Assembly: GCA_963975245.1 (NCBI GenBank)
Contig: CAXBFJ010000010.1
Span: 1 to 64,000, forward strand
Direction: 5' to 3'
DNA: 64,000 nt
Source: Panacagrimonas sp963975245
GTDB lineage: Bacteria; Pseudomonadota; Gammaproteobacteria; Nevskiales; Nevskiaceae
Shown one piece after another: positions 18,044 through 26,478 of the stretch. A program made the position numbers and the translations under genes. Position 1 is the stretch's first letter. Every line of letters starts with the position of its first letter. The notes below the pieces were generated by a model. The model saw only the letters and a program-made list of their open reading frames with translations, ran no database searches and was not told the DNA's origin.

Positions 18044-18402
18044 AGCACTCCTCCGGATATTTCTGTTTGGCAGGTGAACTGCAAATAAAGCGGCTTCTAA
18101 ATCATCGCGTGTCAGACCGAAGCCCAACGCGCTATCAATCGAATGCAATGGGCAGGGCCCATCTCCTTCTCCAACGGGGCCATGGTGACCGCGTATCTCC
18201 TCGTTTCGTCTGCGGTTTGACAGTGTATCGCTGTTCCATGGCAGCAATCGAACCTGAATCAAACCTGTATTACGTAATGTAGATCGGCTGTTCAAATTGA
18301 AGAGCAGTCAAAATTCCGCGTCATTGTCTGATTTTTGGCGATTCGTTGCAGATATGAATTGGCCGGTGAACATGAATATGTGGCAGATGGGTCAAATATG
18401 TA
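18044..18402. promoter_or_regulatory. Intergenic control region with ATTACGTAAT palindrome
   Basis: This 359-base region separates the DUF1329-DUF1302 pair from the upstream cytochrome cluster. It contains the perfect 10-bp palindrome ATTACGTAAT (18269-18278) within TGTATTACGTAATGTAG. The core TACGTAATGTA is shared with the TetR operator at 8375-8400, hinting at a related regulator. No ORF of note is present. Confidence 0.5.
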
Positions 18403-19236
18403 TCATCTGGGGCGACGGGCGTGACGAGCCGCCAGTCGAGCGGTTTTGTCCTTGTCAGAGGCCCAGATTACTTCTGGAAACAGGAGGGTGCGCAACAGGC
18501 CGATCAGCATCCATAGGTAGCTGATGGAGAACGTGATCCCACAAAAGATGGAAACCCATTCAAAGTTGATGGAGATGAACTTGATGCCCCACCAGGACAT
18601 CACGTCTGTCAGCGACGCGGCGAGCCCGGCGGGAAAGACCCACTGGTAGCTCTTCAGATGATTGAACTGCAGTGAGAATGGAATCCCCACAATAAAGAAG
18701 CTGGTCGTAAATCCAAACAAGTGTGCGTGGGTAAACGCGATCAGCTTGCCCAAGGACATCTGTGCGAAGTAGGCATCGGCTGAGCCGTGCAGCCGCATCT
18801 GGTACCAGATTTCTGCAGCGCCGAAGCAGAACGCAACGCCAAACATGCCTACTGCCATGGCGATGCCGCGCTTTGCCGCCGGCGGCAGTTCACGTAAATT
18901 CAGATCAATGCTGTGCTGCTGATAAGGCACCAGCCACCAGATCTGCACCAGCATGCCAAAGAACAGAGCAAACAAGGCGATGGGGCCGCCGATGGTGAGC
19001 CATCGGCTTTTCTCCGGGGGCAATTCGATGACATCGACATTCTCGATCGGCTCATCACTGAAGAAGTCGAACTCATCGGTTTCGCCATTGCTGCCCGAGC
19101 CCTCGAATTGTTCAGCTGCGACTTGCGTCTGCGCTGCAATCTCTTCGTCAGCCGTCGCCAGCGCGATGTTGCGCGTGAGTAACAAGACAATGGCGAAACA
19201 CAGCGCCAACAGCAAGCTGGGCAGAGCCTTACGCAT
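18403..19236 (-). CDS. Polytopic membrane protein of cytochrome cluster, function unknown
   Basis: 277 aa. A cleavable or anchoring N-terminal helix (residues 4-27) is followed by an acidic periplasmic stretch (about 30-75, rich in Glu/Asp/Gln) and five predicted membrane spans. The fourth region carries FTHAHLFGFTTSFF, two His within a helix that could bind heme b or a metal; WYQMRLHG and SWWGIKF flank it. I do not recognise the family. The start overlaps the end of the adjacent cytochrome gene by 8 bases, so they are co-transcribed. A role as membrane electron-transfer partner of the exported cytochromes is an inference. Confidence 0.8.
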   Translation of the reverse strand: MRKALPSLLLALCFAIVLLLTRNIALATADEEIAAQTQVAAEQFEGSGSNGETDEFDFFSDEPIENVDVIELPPEKSRWLTIGGPIALFALFFGMLVQIWWLVPYQQHSIDLNLRELPPAAKRGIAMAVGMFGVAFCFGAAEIWYQMRLHGSADAYFAQMSLGKLIAFTHAHLFGFTTSFFIVGIPFSLQFNHLKSYQWVFPAGLAASLTDVMSWWGIKFISINFEWVSIFCGITFSISYLWMLIGLLRTLLFPEVIWASDKDKTARLAARHARRPR

Positions 19237-20050
19237 TCTTGAGCCTCACGTAGATCAGGGTGCCGGCTTTCTTGACCGCGCGGGTAATAGCGGCCGTCAG
19301 ATCATCGCCCTTGGCCGTCGGGAGTTGGTCCAGTGACACGCCCTTGAAGCCGGCGAAGGCTGGATGTTCCTTCGCTTCTGCGACGTGCGCGGTGTTGAGA
19401 GATTCAACGGTCGTCACGACGAGCTTGCGATCTGTTGCAAGGAGCAGGAAGAAAGCTTTGCCCTTGAAGCTGGCGGGAAAAATGATCGCCGTGCCAACCG
19501 GACGGCGCTCCACCAGGGGAATGTAGATCGTGTTTTCATCCTGTTGCGAGAGTTCTGCCCCGAGCTCGCGCGCACGTGCAATATCAGCTTCGGTGAGCAG
19601 TGCATCTTTTGGCAGATAGGCACGCACCTTGGGAAACAGGTCCTGCACCTCGCGTGGAATCAGGCTCGCAGTATCCAGCCAGTCACCCTTGTCATCTGGC
19701 GTGGAGTTTGGCGAGCCCGGATTGGATTTTGCGCTCGCTTCGTCGGCGTTGAGAGCGCCGTCTGCATCTGCATCCAGCGCCGCGATCGCGTCGAACGATG
19801 CGAGCTTCATCCCGGCATCCTTGAACTGCTTGCCATACTCGTTGACGGGTGTGCCGCCGCCATCCTTGTGGCAGGCATTGCAGGAAGGCGGATAGCCATA
19901 CTGCTGCTTGTACAAGCGCGCGAATGCAGGCTCTGCCTGCGCGAGCCACGGCACCAGCAGGATAAAAGCGCCGAATACTGCACCGAACAGGCGCGGTTGA
20001 ACGCGTGGTCTCCTCCAACTTGGTTTTCTGGCGCTCGCTGCGAGGTTCAC
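19229..20050 (-). CDS. Exported monoheme cytochrome c with EF-hand-like loop
   Basis: 273 aa from GTG 20050, chosen for its AGGAG site 7 bases upstream; a TTG at 20083 is the longer alternative. A twin-arginine-free, basic N-region and hydrophobic LFGAVFGAFILLVPW end at AQA. The heme motif CNACH is at residues 57-61, and DADADGALNADE (about 93-104) is a calcium-binding EF-hand-like loop. The C-terminal half (IYIPLVERRPVGTAIIFPA..) is unfamiliar. The gene lies in a tight minus-strand operon with the two larger cytochromes, suggesting it relays electrons to or from them. Confidence 0.82.
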   Translation of the reverse strand: MNLAASARKPSWRRPRVQPRLFGAVFGAFILLVPWLAQAEPAFARLYKQQYGYPPSCNACHKDGGGTPVNEYGKQFKDAGMKLASFDAIAALDADADGALNADEASAKSNPGSPNSTPDDKGDWLDTASLIPREVQDLFPKVRAYLPKDALLTEADIARARELGAELSQQDENTIYIPLVERRPVGTAIIFPASFKGKAFFLLLATDRKLVVTTVESLNTAHVAEAKEHPAFAGFKGVSLDQLPTAKGDDLTAAITRAVKKAGTLIYVRLKNA

Positions 20051-20079
20051 GCTGCGCTCCTCTTTATGTGTTGTCAAAA

Positions 20080-21798
20080 TCAAAAATCAAACAAGGCTGG
20101 AACCATATCGCGCATCTCCTCCAGAAGCTTTGGATTCTGTGCCAATGCAGCCTCCATGGTTCTTCGCTGTTCAGAGTCCACTGGCGGCATCAGCGTGCTG
20201 AGCTTGTCCGTATCGCGATAACGTTCCCAGTCCAGTACCTCACGAATCTTGTCGGTTTCCATGATGCGGGATTTCACCTCGGCTTCATCTCTTCCGCCCA
20301 TGAAGTTAAGGCGCGCCGCCGGGTTGCCACGATGACAGGCGAAGCAATACCTCTCGAACGCTTCCAGTTCGGAGCCCTCTGCAATTTCCAAGGGAGGAAC
20401 GCTTGCCGCTACTGGCGGAGACATCTCTTCGGTCGTTAGACAGCAATACTGCAAGGCATTGGCGCGACCGTTCTGAGTTGCCTCGAGTAGCGCCTGCATT
20501 GTGCGCACGCGGGAGAACGGGCGCGCCGCAAAAAAATCCTCTGGAATGCTGCGCGCAGACTCGATCGTGCGGGACCAGTTGTTTCCACTGGCCGCCAGCA
20601 GGGTGTCGCGATCGGCATCGGTAAACATTTGTGCCAGAGCGTATACGCCGTCCGGGTCGTTGGGGGTCAGTACGCGCTTTGGAGGTCGCCTTGTCAACGG
20701 ATCCAGATCAGATGGCAGCGGTGGAAGCTGATTGAAAGTTTCGAGATCTTCATTGTCCCGCGCCGCAGCCGGAGCGTCGTTCTGATCCGTGAAAAGTGAC
20801 CTGAGGCGGACGAGCAGGGGTTTGGTCTCGTCGAGCGGGCTGCGGTTGGCCAGGTCATTGTCTGGCACCGGAATGCCTTGCGCTGGCCAGTGGAGAGCCT
20901 GCAACTCGAACAAGGAATGGCTCGCTTGCGAGCCGGCATCGAAGCTAGCGGGATCATCGAGGAACTGCAAGGCCAGGGCCAGCATGTGACGCCGACACGC
21001 TGTACCGTTCTCGCCGCAGCCATCGAGCCAGATGCGTTGCAGCACATTGATGAAATTGCCGACGTCCGTGAGTTCATCAATGCGTTGCGGCGAAGACAGC
21101 GGCTGGACCGGATCAACAGCCAGATACGGCGCATCGCCGCGAGCCTGAACAATCCGCTGGGAGATCTCCGGCTGCGCATTGGTTTCCTGCCAAGGGCGGA
21201 CCGAAAAAATAGGAGAGCCGCCCTGATGGCAAGTCAGGCAAATGTCTCTTCGTGCGTAGACAATGCGCGGCACGCAAGTCTCGCAATAGTTCTGCACCAG
21301 CTGAAACTCGAAGCGTCCGGCCAGTTCGTTGTAGCTGATGACCTCGATTTCATTTGCGCCTTCGGTAAAGCCGAGGAAAAGCTGTCCGCGCGGTGCAATG
21401 CCGAGCGATGCGGGCGTGTTGCTGGCGTGATAATCCGTGGCGAAAACCACGCGAGGCTTGTCGAAATCAGCGCTCGCCTTGAGCAACGATCGTCCGATCG
21501 GGATCATGACGGCAAGCGGTGCGTCGTCAGTCGGCGCAGCGTCTTGTAGCGATGCGACCAGATTCTCGAACGGAAATGTCAGCCCGTCACTCTGCGCCAG
21601 CAAATGATCAAACAGCGAACGAGTCCCTTCTGGCGGAAGGTCCGTCTGCGCAATGATCTGGCTGGAAACATCGCCCAGTGGGAGGCTGCTGCTCTGCGCC
21701 AAATCAGTGATATCAGAGCTCTGTGGTCGCATCAGAAGCCACCACAGAGCGGCCACACCGAAGATGGCCAGCAGGAGCAGCAGGGCAAGGCGCTTCAC
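20080..21798 (-). CDS. Membrane-anchored di-heme cytochrome c-like protein
   Basis: 572 aa from GTG 21798 (GAGG upstream). Residues 5-22 form an uncleaved-looking N-terminal helix. Two heme c motifs are seen: CLTCH at 187-191 and CFACH at 485-489; an extra Cys pair CETC at 172-175 and a CGENGTAC pair at 261-268 may form disulfides. The rest matches no family I can name. About 290 residues separate the hemes, so this is a large multidomain protein rather than a simple electron carrier. The stop is 29 bases before the EF-hand cytochrome start, and the 813-aa cytochrome gene ends 40 bases upstream. Confidence 0.8.
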   Translation of the reverse strand: MKRLALLLLLAIFGVAALWWLLMRPQSSDITDLAQSSSLPLGDVSSQIIAQTDLPPEGTRSLFDHLLAQSDGLTFPFENLVASLQDAAPTDDAPLAVMIPIGRSLLKASADFDKPRVVFATDYHASNTPASLGIAPRGQLFLGFTEGANEIEVISYNELAGRFEFQLVQNYCETCVPRIVYARRDICLTCHQGGSPIFSVRPWQETNAQPEISQRIVQARGDAPYLAVDPVQPLSSPQRIDELTDVGNFINVLQRIWLDGCGENGTACRRHMLALALQFLDDPASFDAGSQASHSLFELQALHWPAQGIPVPDNDLANRSPLDETKPLLVRLRSLFTDQNDAPAAARDNEDLETFNQLPPLPSDLDPLTRRPPKRVLTPNDPDGVYALAQMFTDADRDTLLAASGNNWSRTIESARSIPEDFFAARPFSRVRTMQALLEATQNGRANALQYCCLTTEEMSPPVAASVPPLEIAEGSELEAFERYCFACHRGNPAARLNFMGGRDEAEVKSRIMETDKIREVLDWERYRDTDKLSTLMPPVDSEQRRTMEAALAQNPKLLEEMRDMVPALFDF

Positions 21799-21838
21799 GT
21801 TCGTGCCTCTGTCATCACTGTTGGCGAGTCATCGCCAC

Positions 21839-24280
21839 CTACATCAGCTTCAGGAATTCGCGCAGGGCCAGCTTGTCTTCGGCGGAAAGCGAAACGCCAA
21901 ACTGGTGACCTTTGTTTTCCACCAGATCGTCACACTTCATCGTTGCCGGTCGGTGAGGATTGAGACTGGTGAAATAGCCCAGTGGCGTGCCCGCCGCGAC
22001 TGGCAACTTGATCAGGCCTTGCCCGTCTTCACGTAGCGCCAGTTTGAAATCGACTGATGTCTTGCTGACTTTCTGCGGACGGTGTCCAGTCACTTCAGGA
22101 TTGTCCGAACGCATCAACTCGTCATACGCCATCTCAAACTGCTTGATGCGTCCCGCGACGGTGTAGTCGATGGTCCTGCCATCAGCGAGATAGGTGAGTT
22201 CGCCGACTGAATTGTTGTGCAGGAAGGGTGCGGTTGCCCATGCGGATAGCAGCGAGATATTGCGCAGGTAACCGGGACCACCTTCGATCTTCTTTTCGCC
22301 GATCTGAACGCCGCCCAATCCAGGTAACAACCGGTTGAGTGTGACCGGAACCGAGCCCGGTGAACGTCGATTCTTGTAATCCTCGGACGAGAACTCCTCC
22401 CATATATGGCCTTCATTGTGGTTGTCGTGCAGCGCGCGACACATATTGGTGCCAATGATGTTGAAGGGCGTGGGTTCGTCGTTGCCCAGCCAGTCCTGGC
22501 CGTAGATGCCATGTTCGGCGAATTGGCGCGGACGCAATTTTCCGTCCTTGTCGAGCTTCAAGTACTTCGCCTTGAAGGCTTCCGCCTGGCGTTGTTCCTC
22601 GGTGAACTCGAACTTCCAGAATTCTTCTGCACCAAAAACATGACCTTCGTAGAAGCGTTCCATGGCTGCTTTGTCAGCACGAACATTGTCGGGCGCCACC
22701 TTGGAACTGTGGCAGCTCGCGCATTCGCGGATAAAGATATTGCGGCCTCGGGGCACTTTGTCCAGATCAATGTATCGCGCGCCCGGAGAGCCATCCTTGT
22801 CGTTGGATTTCATCAGATAAGTGGGGCCGCCCGTGACGAGGAATGCCGCGAGGTCATCCATCTTGGCGTCAGCGTAATTCCATGCATCGCAATCCTTGGC
22901 GCACTGCGCGATGCGAAACGGCTGCTGGCGCGAGGATTTTCCAAAGAAGCTCCCTGGTGTCGGAAAGTTGGGCGTCCAGCATTCTTCCGTGCACATGCCG
23001 ATATTGACGTAGACACGAATCAGGGCGAGGTGGTCTCCCACTGAATCTTCGCCGCCCTTGAGCACGTTCTGGGTCAGGCCCTTCTTGAGTTCGCCTGTGA
23101 CCGGGTCTTTCATCAGGTGCTCACGGACAATCCGGTTGTGGAAATCCATGATGTTGTTCTGCGTGCCCGGATTGTTCTGGAAGTCGTTGGCAACCAGTGA
23201 GGTATCGATGGTGCCTTTGCGACCGGCTTCGAGTGCAATGCGGGCCAATGAATCCTTGGGTGCGCCCTGGAAAAACATTTCGGGCTGGTTGATGTGCTGG
23301 TTGCCGATCGTGGACGACAGGTTTTCCCACTTGGGATTGTTCGGGTCGGCCGGAGGATTGGTCGGATCAAAACCGACATGGCATTGCACGCAGGGGTGAC
23401 CGATGACAAAGCGAAGGTTCTTCTGCAGTTCATCGTCGCGGTAGGGCGAGTTACGCGGATCAAAAACGACTTCGCCGTTTTTGTCCTTGGTGGGGTCGGC
23501 GTAATACTTGCGATACCCCAGCACGCCGCTGGAATGCGGGTCCGGGCAACGGTCCCAGTAGTGCGTGCTCTCATCGCCCTTGGTGCAGTCCGGGTCATTG
23601 ATCAGGCCGTACTTGCTGAAACGCTCATCGCGGTTGCGCGTATCCAGCCACGGGTACCAGATATCCTTGATGCCTTCCGGCGTGGTGCGCGAAAAGTGCA
23701 GGTAGATCTCATCCTGATTACCGAAGGTGCCTTTGAACCACACATCTCGGCCACGACGAACCTGTGCGCGCATCTCCCTAGCCTTTTCAGGATCGCTTTT
23801 CTCAACATCCTTGAACAGCGAATTCACGTAGCGGCAGGATTCGGCGTCATATCCCGTGGGCTGGGGTTGGTCGCAAGGTGGCGGCGCGACCTGTGGAATG
23901 CCCTCGTACTCCCAGACCACCGGACCTTGCCACTCGTTGTAGAAATGCTGCGCGCCATCTGGCCAGACTTTGCGTGCAGCCAGGGTATTGTAGAAATTCT
24001 CGTCGAACCATTCGCGCCTGGAGTTGAGTTCAGGTGTGCCCTTGTAGATGCCTAGCGGAAGAATGTCGCGTTCCGCCAGATGTTCCAGCGCCACGGATCG
24101 CAGCGTTTTGGAGTAAGGCGCGTCGCTCACTGGGTACTTGCCGGACTCAGGCCAGTAGTGATCAGGCGGATTGCCGTTCTCGTCCAGAGGGATCGGTTCC
24201 TGTGCGCGCGAATCAACCGACAGGATGACCAGTGGTGCAGCGAGTATGAGCAAGCTGGCTCCGATGACTTTCTTCAACAT
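21839..24280 (-). CDS. Large di-heme cytochrome c, rubber-oxygenase (RoxA)-like
   Basis: 813 aa from ATG 24280 (GGGGAG 8 bases upstream; a TTG at 24301 is the longer alternative). A signal peptide (to about residue 26) is followed by GRDVWFKGTFGNQ (about 178-190), heme motifs CVQCH at 297-301 and CASCH at 520-524, RVYVNIG, and TAPFLHNNSVGEL. This arrangement of a WFKGT block, two CxxCH and a MauG-like C-terminal helix resembles RoxA/RoxB-type heme dioxygenases, which cleave C=C bonds outside the cell. The assignment is from motif memory, and a di-heme peroxidase or fatty-acid dioxygenase are alternatives. It is longer than RoxA. It is the first gene of a four-gene operon. Confidence 0.72.
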   Translation of the reverse strand: MLKKVIGASLLILAAPLVILSVDSRAQEPIPLDENGNPPDHYWPESGKYPVSDAPYSKTLRSVALEHLAERDILPLGIYKGTPELNSRREWFDENFYNTLAARKVWPDGAQHFYNEWQGPVVWEYEGIPQVAPPPCDQPQPTGYDAESCRYVNSLFKDVEKSDPEKAREMRAQVRRGRDVWFKGTFGNQDEIYLHFSRTTPEGIKDIWYPWLDTRNRDERFSKYGLINDPDCTKGDESTHYWDRCPDPHSSGVLGYRKYYADPTKDKNGEVVFDPRNSPYRDDELQKNLRFVIGHPCVQCHVGFDPTNPPADPNNPKWENLSSTIGNQHINQPEMFFQGAPKDSLARIALEAGRKGTIDTSLVANDFQNNPGTQNNIMDFHNRIVREHLMKDPVTGELKKGLTQNVLKGGEDSVGDHLALIRVYVNIGMCTEECWTPNFPTPGSFFGKSSRQQPFRIAQCAKDCDAWNYADAKMDDLAAFLVTGGPTYLMKSNDKDGSPGARYIDLDKVPRGRNIFIRECASCHSSKVAPDNVRADKAAMERFYEGHVFGAEEFWKFEFTEEQRQAEAFKAKYLKLDKDGKLRPRQFAEHGIYGQDWLGNDEPTPFNIIGTNMCRALHDNHNEGHIWEEFSSEDYKNRRSPGSVPVTLNRLLPGLGGVQIGEKKIEGGPGYLRNISLLSAWATAPFLHNNSVGELTYLADGRTIDYTVAGRIKQFEMAYDELMRSDNPEVTGHRPQKVSKTSVDFKLALREDGQGLIKLPVAAGTPLGYFTSLNPHRPATMKCDDLVENKGHQFGVSLSAEDKLALREFLKLM

Positions 24281-24506
24281 GGTGATGTCTCCCCCTGACA
24301 ATCAGCGCGGACGCCTCGTTGCGTTGCACTGTAGGCTAGTCTAGCCCCTGCTCAAAAACTGACTCACTCCTCATCTTTGGCGCGGTGTAGCGCACGATCA
24401 GTTTGAGTGAGTCTCCAGATGCCAAGCATGACAACTGGCGTCGGCGCTGTTAATGGCCGGACCGCAGCAGAGCATGGTTGCAGCGGGCAGGCCAGAAGGG
24501 AGTTGC

Positions 24507-24926
24507 TCAGCCCTGGAGACGGCTGAGTGCTGCGGTGAGTTGCCGCTTAAACTGCATGCGTTGTTCATCTTCATATGCCACCGGGGCGTGTTTCCCCCAC
24601 ACCGGCGCAGGCCAAGCCGCATCGGTCTGCCGGCGAACAATGTGATGCAGATGCAGTTGCGGAACCATGTTGCCCAGCGCAGCGACGTTCAGCTTGTCGC
24701 CTCTGAAGGCGTGCATCATCGCCCGGCCCAGACGCGAAGACTCGCGCAGCAGTTGCAGCTGATCCTCTTCGGTCAGTTCATGAATCTCGCGGATATCGGG
24801 TCGCCGGGGGACGAGAATGCACCACGGATACTGAGCGTCATTCATCAGCAGGAGTCGGCTCAAGGGCCAGTCTGCGAGAACATGGCAATCTGCTGCCAGC
24901 CGGGCGTGAAGTTCAAAGCTGCTCAC
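24507..24926 (-). CDS. HIT domain protein
   Basis: 139 aa from GTG 24926, which overlaps the stop of the upstream gene (GTGA). The HIT motif reads QLHLHHIVRR (90-99) with the following DAAWPAPVWG, the form usual in a proteobacterial HIT subgroup where the first His is Gln. These proteins hydrolyse or transfer nucleotidyl groups; the natural substrate is unknown. It is coupled to the GAF/GGDEF-like gene. Confidence 0.9.
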   Translation of the reverse strand: MSSFELHARLAADCHVLADWPLSRLLLMNDAQYPWCILVPRRPDIREIHELTEEDQLQLLRESSRLGRAMMHAFRGDKLNVAALGNMVPQLHLHHIVRRQTDAAWPAPVWGKHAPVAYEDEQRMQFKRQLTAALSRLQG

Positions 24927-25951
24927 ACTGCGATTTCTTTTTCAGCCGGAAAAGTGGATGCAGAAGTGTAGATGCCATTGCCACCGCGTGACTGGGCCAC
25001 ACGCAACGCTGCGTTCGCACTTTGTACGGCCTGGTCAATATCAACGCGCGAAAAAGCGTCAGGCTGCAGGGTCAGAATGCCCTGGCTCAGGGTCAGTATT
25101 CTTTCGGGCCCGGCTGCATACGGTATGCCCAGCGCTGCTACCGCAAGGCGCACACGCTCGGCTGTTTTGACCGCGCCCGGAGAATCGGTGCCGTATAGCA
25201 GGGTGACGAAGCGTGTGCGTTCATAGCGGCACACCACATCGCCGGGTCGATGCAGGGAATAGTGCATGGCGAGCGCGGCCGCCCGAATGCCGCGATCCAG
25301 TGCGGCGGCACCTTCGCTTTGGCCAAAATCCTGAATGTGGTCGAGTTCGGAAACGATCACGCTGATCGGCACGAGCGCTCGCAGCGCACGACGCCATTCC
25401 CGGCCTGCAATGTCGGCAAACTGGCGGCGTACCAGCGCGCCGGTTTGCGGGTCGTGCAGCACATCTGCGCGTAGCCTCAGTCGATCTTCAAGCAATGCAG
25501 CCAATGCGCTGAGGGCCGCTTCTCCGGCCTTGCTCAGCGTCTGGGGCTGCGTGTCCATCAAGCAAAGCACGCCGATTCGATTGCCGTCGTCACCGCGAAG
25601 CGCGGTGCCAGCGAAAAATTGAATGCCTGTCTTCCCCTGCACCAGAGGGTCCGCGGCCAGTTGCGGGTCTGTCGATGCGTCCTCGATGACCAGCATCTGG
25701 TCGCTGAGCAAGGCGCGGCGTGCAAAACCGGCATCCGGTGGCAACGATCGCGATAGACCGCCGTGTACTGAGGCCAGAAATTGTGCATCACCTTCGACGA
25801 CCCAGAAGGCGGCGAATGGCGCGTTGCCCAGATTCGCCAGCAGGCTGGTCAGGCGATCCAGGCCTTCTTCAGTGTGCAGTGCGGACAAGCCCAGCTGTTC
25901 AGCATGGGGCGTTACGGGGTCCAGCGTAGAATCGTTGGCGTCGCTGCGCAT
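24923..25951 (-). CDS. GAF domain protein with degenerate GGDEF domain
   Basis: 342 aa, no signal peptide. A GAF domain spans about residues 25-160 (FFAGTALRGDDGNRIGVLCLMD), followed by a diguanylate-cyclase-like domain (DPQTGALVRRQF, then LHRPGDVVCRYERTRFVTLLYG). The active-site GGDEF is replaced by YERTR, so cyclic-di-GMP synthesis is not expected; it may bind nucleotides or act as a regulator. It is the first gene of a pair with the HIT protein. Confidence 0.87.
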   Translation of the reverse strand: MRSDANDSTLDPVTPHAEQLGLSALHTEEGLDRLTSLLANLGNAPFAAFWVVEGDAQFLASVHGGLSRSLPPDAGFARRALLSDQMLVIEDASTDPQLAADPLVQGKTGIQFFAGTALRGDDGNRIGVLCLMDTQPQTLSKAGEAALSALAALLEDRLRLRADVLHDPQTGALVRRQFADIAGREWRRALRALVPISVIVSELDHIQDFGQSEGAAALDRGIRAAALAMHYSLHRPGDVVCRYERTRFVTLLYGTDSPGAVKTAERVRLAVAALGIPYAAGPERILTLSQGILTLQPDAFSRVDIDQAVQSANAALRVAQSRGGNGIYTSASTFPAEKEIAV

Positions 25952-26151
25952 GGGATGAGGGCACCAGGCGAATCAGGGTTCGGGGCAATCTTAGCTCGCA
26001 ATAGTAGGTGTTCGCAGTCCATCAACTGGCTTGCCGGCTTCTGCTAGGAAAATGTGCCTTGCCGGTTCGCGCATTGATGCTGAACCGCCTAGCCCGGATA
26101 ATTGGCGGCTCCGGTACACGCATCCGCGTGAATCGCCCAAATCGAACGTTT

Positions 26152-26478
26152 ATGCCTACCAAGACCCGCACCTACCGCATCACCTTTCACAATCAGGGCA
26201 AGGTGTATGAAATCTATGCCCGCAATGTCAGCCACGGCGGCATGCCGGGCTTCGTGGAAGTGGAGAAACTCCTGTTCGGGGAAAACAGCACCCTGGTGAT
26301 GGACACCTCCGAAGAAAAACTGAAAACGGAATTTGAGGGAGTAGAGCGCTTTTACGTGCCCTTGCACGCGGTTATCCGGATTGACGAGGTCAGCAAGCAG
26401 GGCGCTGCCCGAATATCTGCCGGTGGCGACAAGGTTCTGCCGTTTCCCATGATGTACGGCACCGAGACGAAAAGCTGA
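26152..26478 (+). CDS. DUF1820 family protein
   Basis: 108 aa from ATG 26152; the frame is open to 26008 but the conserved family start is MPTKTRTYRITFHNQGKVYE. It continues ARNVSHGGMPGFVEVEKLLFG and ends with a basic tail. DUF1820 proteins are small cytoplasmic proteins of unknown function common in gammaproteobacteria. The TGA stop overlaps the putative CTG start of the next gene. Confidence 0.9.
   Translation: MPTKTRTYRITFHNQGKVYEIYARNVSHGGMPGFVEVEKLLFGENSTLVMDTSEEKLKTEFEGVERFYVPLHAVIRIDEVSKQGAARISAGGDKVLPFPMMYGTETKS

Noticed and set aside
23294..24055. 253-aa plus-strand ORF inside the 813-aa cytochrome gene
   Set aside because: Antisense to a gene with heme motifs and signal peptide; no signal of its own.
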